Below, piece after piece: positions 62,163 to 64,000 of a stretch of 64,000 nt of DNA. This stretch comes from Frigoribacterium endophyticum (GTDB taxonomy: Bacteria; Actinomycetota; Actinomycetes; Actinomycetales; Microbacteriaceae). Below the pieces are notes generated by a model, which worked only from the letters and a program-made list of their open reading frames with translations, was not told the origin of the DNA and did no database searches. Every line of letters begins with the position of its first letter. The stretch's first letter is position 1. Location: positions 62,001 through 126,000 of the forward strand of contig NZ_JAAOYV010000001.1 of assembly GCF_011759585.1 (NCBI RefSeq), written 5' to 3'. Position numbers and translations under genes: made by a program.

Positions 62163-63485
62163 ATGGCCCGTTCGACCTCCTCCCGTCCCCTCTTCTCCGC
62201 CCGTCCGGTGCTCGCCGGGGCCGTCGTCCTCGGCGTCGCCGCCGCGCTGGCCCTCTCCACGGCTCCCTCCGCCCGGGCCATCGGGCTGATCGACCTCGGC
62301 GACGCGACGAGCTTCGCGGTGCTCGGCGGCCAGACCGTCACGAACACCGGCGTCTCGGTGGTGCAGGGCGACGTCGGCCTCTCGCCCGGGACGTCGATCA
62401 CCGGGTTCCAGGGCGGCCCCGGCGTCGTCACCGACGGGACCCTGCACGCCACGGACGCCCTCGCGGCCCGGGCGCAGGCGTCGCTGCAGCGCGCCTACGA
62501 GCAGTCGGCCAGCCTCAGCCCGCAGGCCAGCATCTCGCTCGCCGACCCCGCCGACCGCCTCCTCACGCCCGGCGTCTACGCGACCGACGGCGTCGACGCC
62601 CTGCTGCCCGACACCGCCGCGCTGACCTTCGCCGGCGACGCGGCCTCGACCTGGGTCATCCAGGTGCCCCAGGACCTCACCATCGGCAGCGGCACGTCGA
62701 TGGTCTTCACCGGCGGCGCCAGCGGCTGCAACGTCTTCTGGCAGGTCGGGCGCTCCGCGACCATCGGCGGCGGCTCGGCGTTCGCCGGCACGGTCATGGC
62801 CCAGACCTCCATCTCGGTCGTCGCGACCTCGACCGTCGACGGGCGCCTCCTCGCCCGCACCGGCGCCGTCACCCTCGACACGACGCGCATCGTCCGCGAC
62901 GCCTCCTGCAACGAGGCCCCGCAGATCACCTCGTCGGCCCCGACCGACGCCACCGCCGGCACGCCCTACGCCTTCACCGTGACCGCCACCGGCAGCCCCA
63001 CGCCCACGTTCACGTCGACCACGCTGCCCGCCGGCCTCTCGCTCGACGCCACGACCGGGGTCATCTCGGGCACGCCCACGACGCCCGGCACCACCACGGT
63101 GACCGTCACGGCCACCAACGGCGTCGCTCCGGCCGACACCGCGACGTACACGCTCACCACCCTCGAGGCCGCCGTGGTGACCCCGCCGGTCGTGCCGGTC
63201 ACCCCGCCCGTCGTGCCCGTCACGCCGCCCGTCACGCCGGTCACGCCGGTCGTGCCCGGGACGCCGACGACGCCGGGCGCCACCACGCCGCCGGTGACGA
63301 CGACCCGCATCACGCCCGTCGCCGACCGCGGCCGCGTGGCCGCCCGTGACGGCGGAGCCCTCGCCTACACCGGCTCCGAGGCCACGCTGCCCCTGGCCGT
63401 CGGGGCCGCCGCGCTGCTCGCCGGGCTCGCCCTCGTGCTGGGCACGCGCCTCCGTCGTCGCGGGGAGCAGCAGCACCGCGGCTAG
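62163..63485 (+). CDS. DUF3494 ice-binding-type adhesin, sortase substrate
   Basis: 440 aa. A signal peptide (1-40) is followed by the DUF3494 domain (about 40-245): FAVLGGQTVTNTGVSVVQGD, the repeated helix-plus-sheet, WVIQVPQDLTIGSG and IGGGSAFAGTVMAQTSI. DUF3494 includes ice-binding proteins, but also surface adhesins without that activity. A putative Ig-like domain follows (about 245-335) with SSAPTDATAGTPYAFTVTATG, then a Thr/Pro/Val repeat (PPVVPVTPPVVPVTPP). LAYTG at 400-404, a helix and Arg tail anchor it to the wall. ATG 62163 gives the signal peptide. Confidence 0.85.
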   Translation: MARSTSSRPLFSARPVLAGAVVLGVAAALALSTAPSARAIGLIDLGDATSFAVLGGQTVTNTGVSVVQGDVGLSPGTSITGFQGGPGVVTDGTLHATDALAARAQASLQRAYEQSASLSPQASISLADPADRLLTPGVYATDGVDALLPDTAALTFAGDAASTWVIQVPQDLTIGSGTSMVFTGGASGCNVFWQVGRSATIGGGSAFAGTVMAQTSISVVATSTVDGRLLARTGAVTLDTTRIVRDASCNEAPQITSSAPTDATAGTPYAFTVTATGSPTPTFTSTTLPAGLSLDATTGVISGTPTTPGTTTVTVTATNGVAPADTATYTLTTLEAAVVTPPVVPVTPPVVPVTPPVTPVTPVVPGTPTTPGATTPPVTTTRITPVADRGRVAARDGGALAYTGSEATLPLAVGAAALLAGLALVLGTRLRRRGEQQHRG

Positions 63486-63609
63486 TCCCGTCCGCGGGCA
63501 CGGAGCGTGCCGCGTGCGCCCGCCGGCTGTCAAGCCCCGGACGTCGCCCGGGCCGCCGGGTTCGGTGGGTCGTGACCGACACCACGACCACGGGAAGGCA
63601 GGTGACCTC

Positions 63610-64000
63610 GTGATCGAACGAGGGAACACGACGCACGATCCGGAGCAGGACGAGCAGCTGGCACACGAGGCGCAGGGCCTCGTGCAGGGCCGGGGAGGCG
63701 TGGGCCACGTCCAAGAGGCCCGCCAGACCGAGCCGCTGCCCGACGACACGGACTCCGCCGAGGTGCAGCAGGCTGCGGGCCTCGACGGCGAGCTCGTCGA
63801 CGTCGAGACCGCGGTGACGCCCGAGCCGCCGAGCACCGGGGGCGACGGCACGGACACGCTCACGGAGACCGCCGCGGGGCTCAGCGCCGACCTCGTCGCG
63901 GTCAGCACGGAGACGCCCGAGGGAGCCGACGTCGAGCGCGCCGAGCCCGACGGCTCGGACCCGTCGGCGCCCGGCCAGCCCGTCACCGACGTGGCCGGGG
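63610..64000 (+). CDS. Acidic hypothetical protein (3' end beyond window)
   Basis: GTG 63610 with GGCAGG upstream opens a frame with no stop to the window end: IERGNTTHDPEQDEQLAHEA, then DLVAVSTETPEGADVERAEP. It is rich in Glu, Asp, Gly and Pro with no hydrophobic core. Its leader aligns without gaps to that of the DUF4383 gene, and its start codon lies at the identical distance (83 nt) from the shared CTGTCAAG, supporting this start. Confidence 0.6.
   Translation, partial: MIERGNTTHDPEQDEQLAHEAQGLVQGRGGVGHVQEARQTEPLPDDTDSAEVQQAAGLDGELVDVETAVTPEPPSTGGDGTDTLTETAAGLSADLVAVSTETPEGADVERAEPDGSDPSAPGQPVTDVAG

Overview
The window is chromosomal DNA of a very GC-rich actinobacterium. GC at third codon positions is extreme, about a quarter of the starts are GTG, and actinobacterial families are everywhere (LytR-CpsA-Psr, SCO1664/DUF3090, Pr6Pr, DUF4383, sortase-E type LAxTG substrates). 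Gene content fits the family Microbacteriaceae (Frigoribacterium/Curtobacterium/Rathayibacter type). That placement is inference, because no rRNA lies in the window. About 60 protein genes and three tRNA genes are supported. There is no prophage, IS element, integrase or CRISPR array.

Layout. 1-6.6 kb: housekeeping genes (3' end of a D,D-carboxypeptidase, pgm, pheA, a lipid kinase, serS, a HAD phosphatase, tRNA-Ser). 6.7-14.5 kb: ribosome rescue factor, CPA1 antiporter, the actinobacterial phosphatase-DUF3090-SCO1664 trio, and a MoxR/VWA-type pair. 14.9-20.8 kb: cell envelope (GH6 cellulase, Ser/Thr kinase, LCP transferase), tRNA-Ser and a Pr6Pr protein. 20.9-29.8 kb: KdpDE two-component system beside a KimA-like permease, an orphan AbiEi-nuclease-like gene flanked by related repeats, and glgX. 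30-40 kb: small stress-type proteins, SDR, a PabC-like enzyme, epimerase, phosphodiesterase, a DUF429-GNAT fusion and a ferritin-like/VIT1 transporter. 40.6-56.1 kb: large secreted multidomain GH30 and GH31 glycosidases, both carrying sortase signals and each with a palindrome inside its promoter spacer. Between them lie an ArsR-MFS-PAP2 operon, tRNA-Arg, a VapBC-type module and a nucleoside deaminase. 56-64 kb: a NERD protein, class A beta-lactamase, lipoproteins, a DUF3494 ice-binding-type adhesin (third LAxTG protein) and an acidic protein running off the end.

Most single genes look leaderless: a TANNNT-like -10 box lies 6-7 nt before the start codon. This pattern was used to choose several starts.

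The most unusual signals are: (1) a dispersed motif GGAG(G/T)CGCGGGTCGG, found in coding and intergenic DNA and also as inverted pairs forming hairpins, a layout like DNA-uptake or other genome-wide signal sequences; (2) three paralogues of an unrecognised small protein family (51.1, 56.2 and 61.6 kb); (3) two genes 33 kb apart that share an ungapped upstream block at identical spacing; (4) an AbiEi-like gene flanked by related hairpin repeats; (5) tandem repeats that straddle stop codons; (6) a 37+47-codon coupled micro-gene pair.
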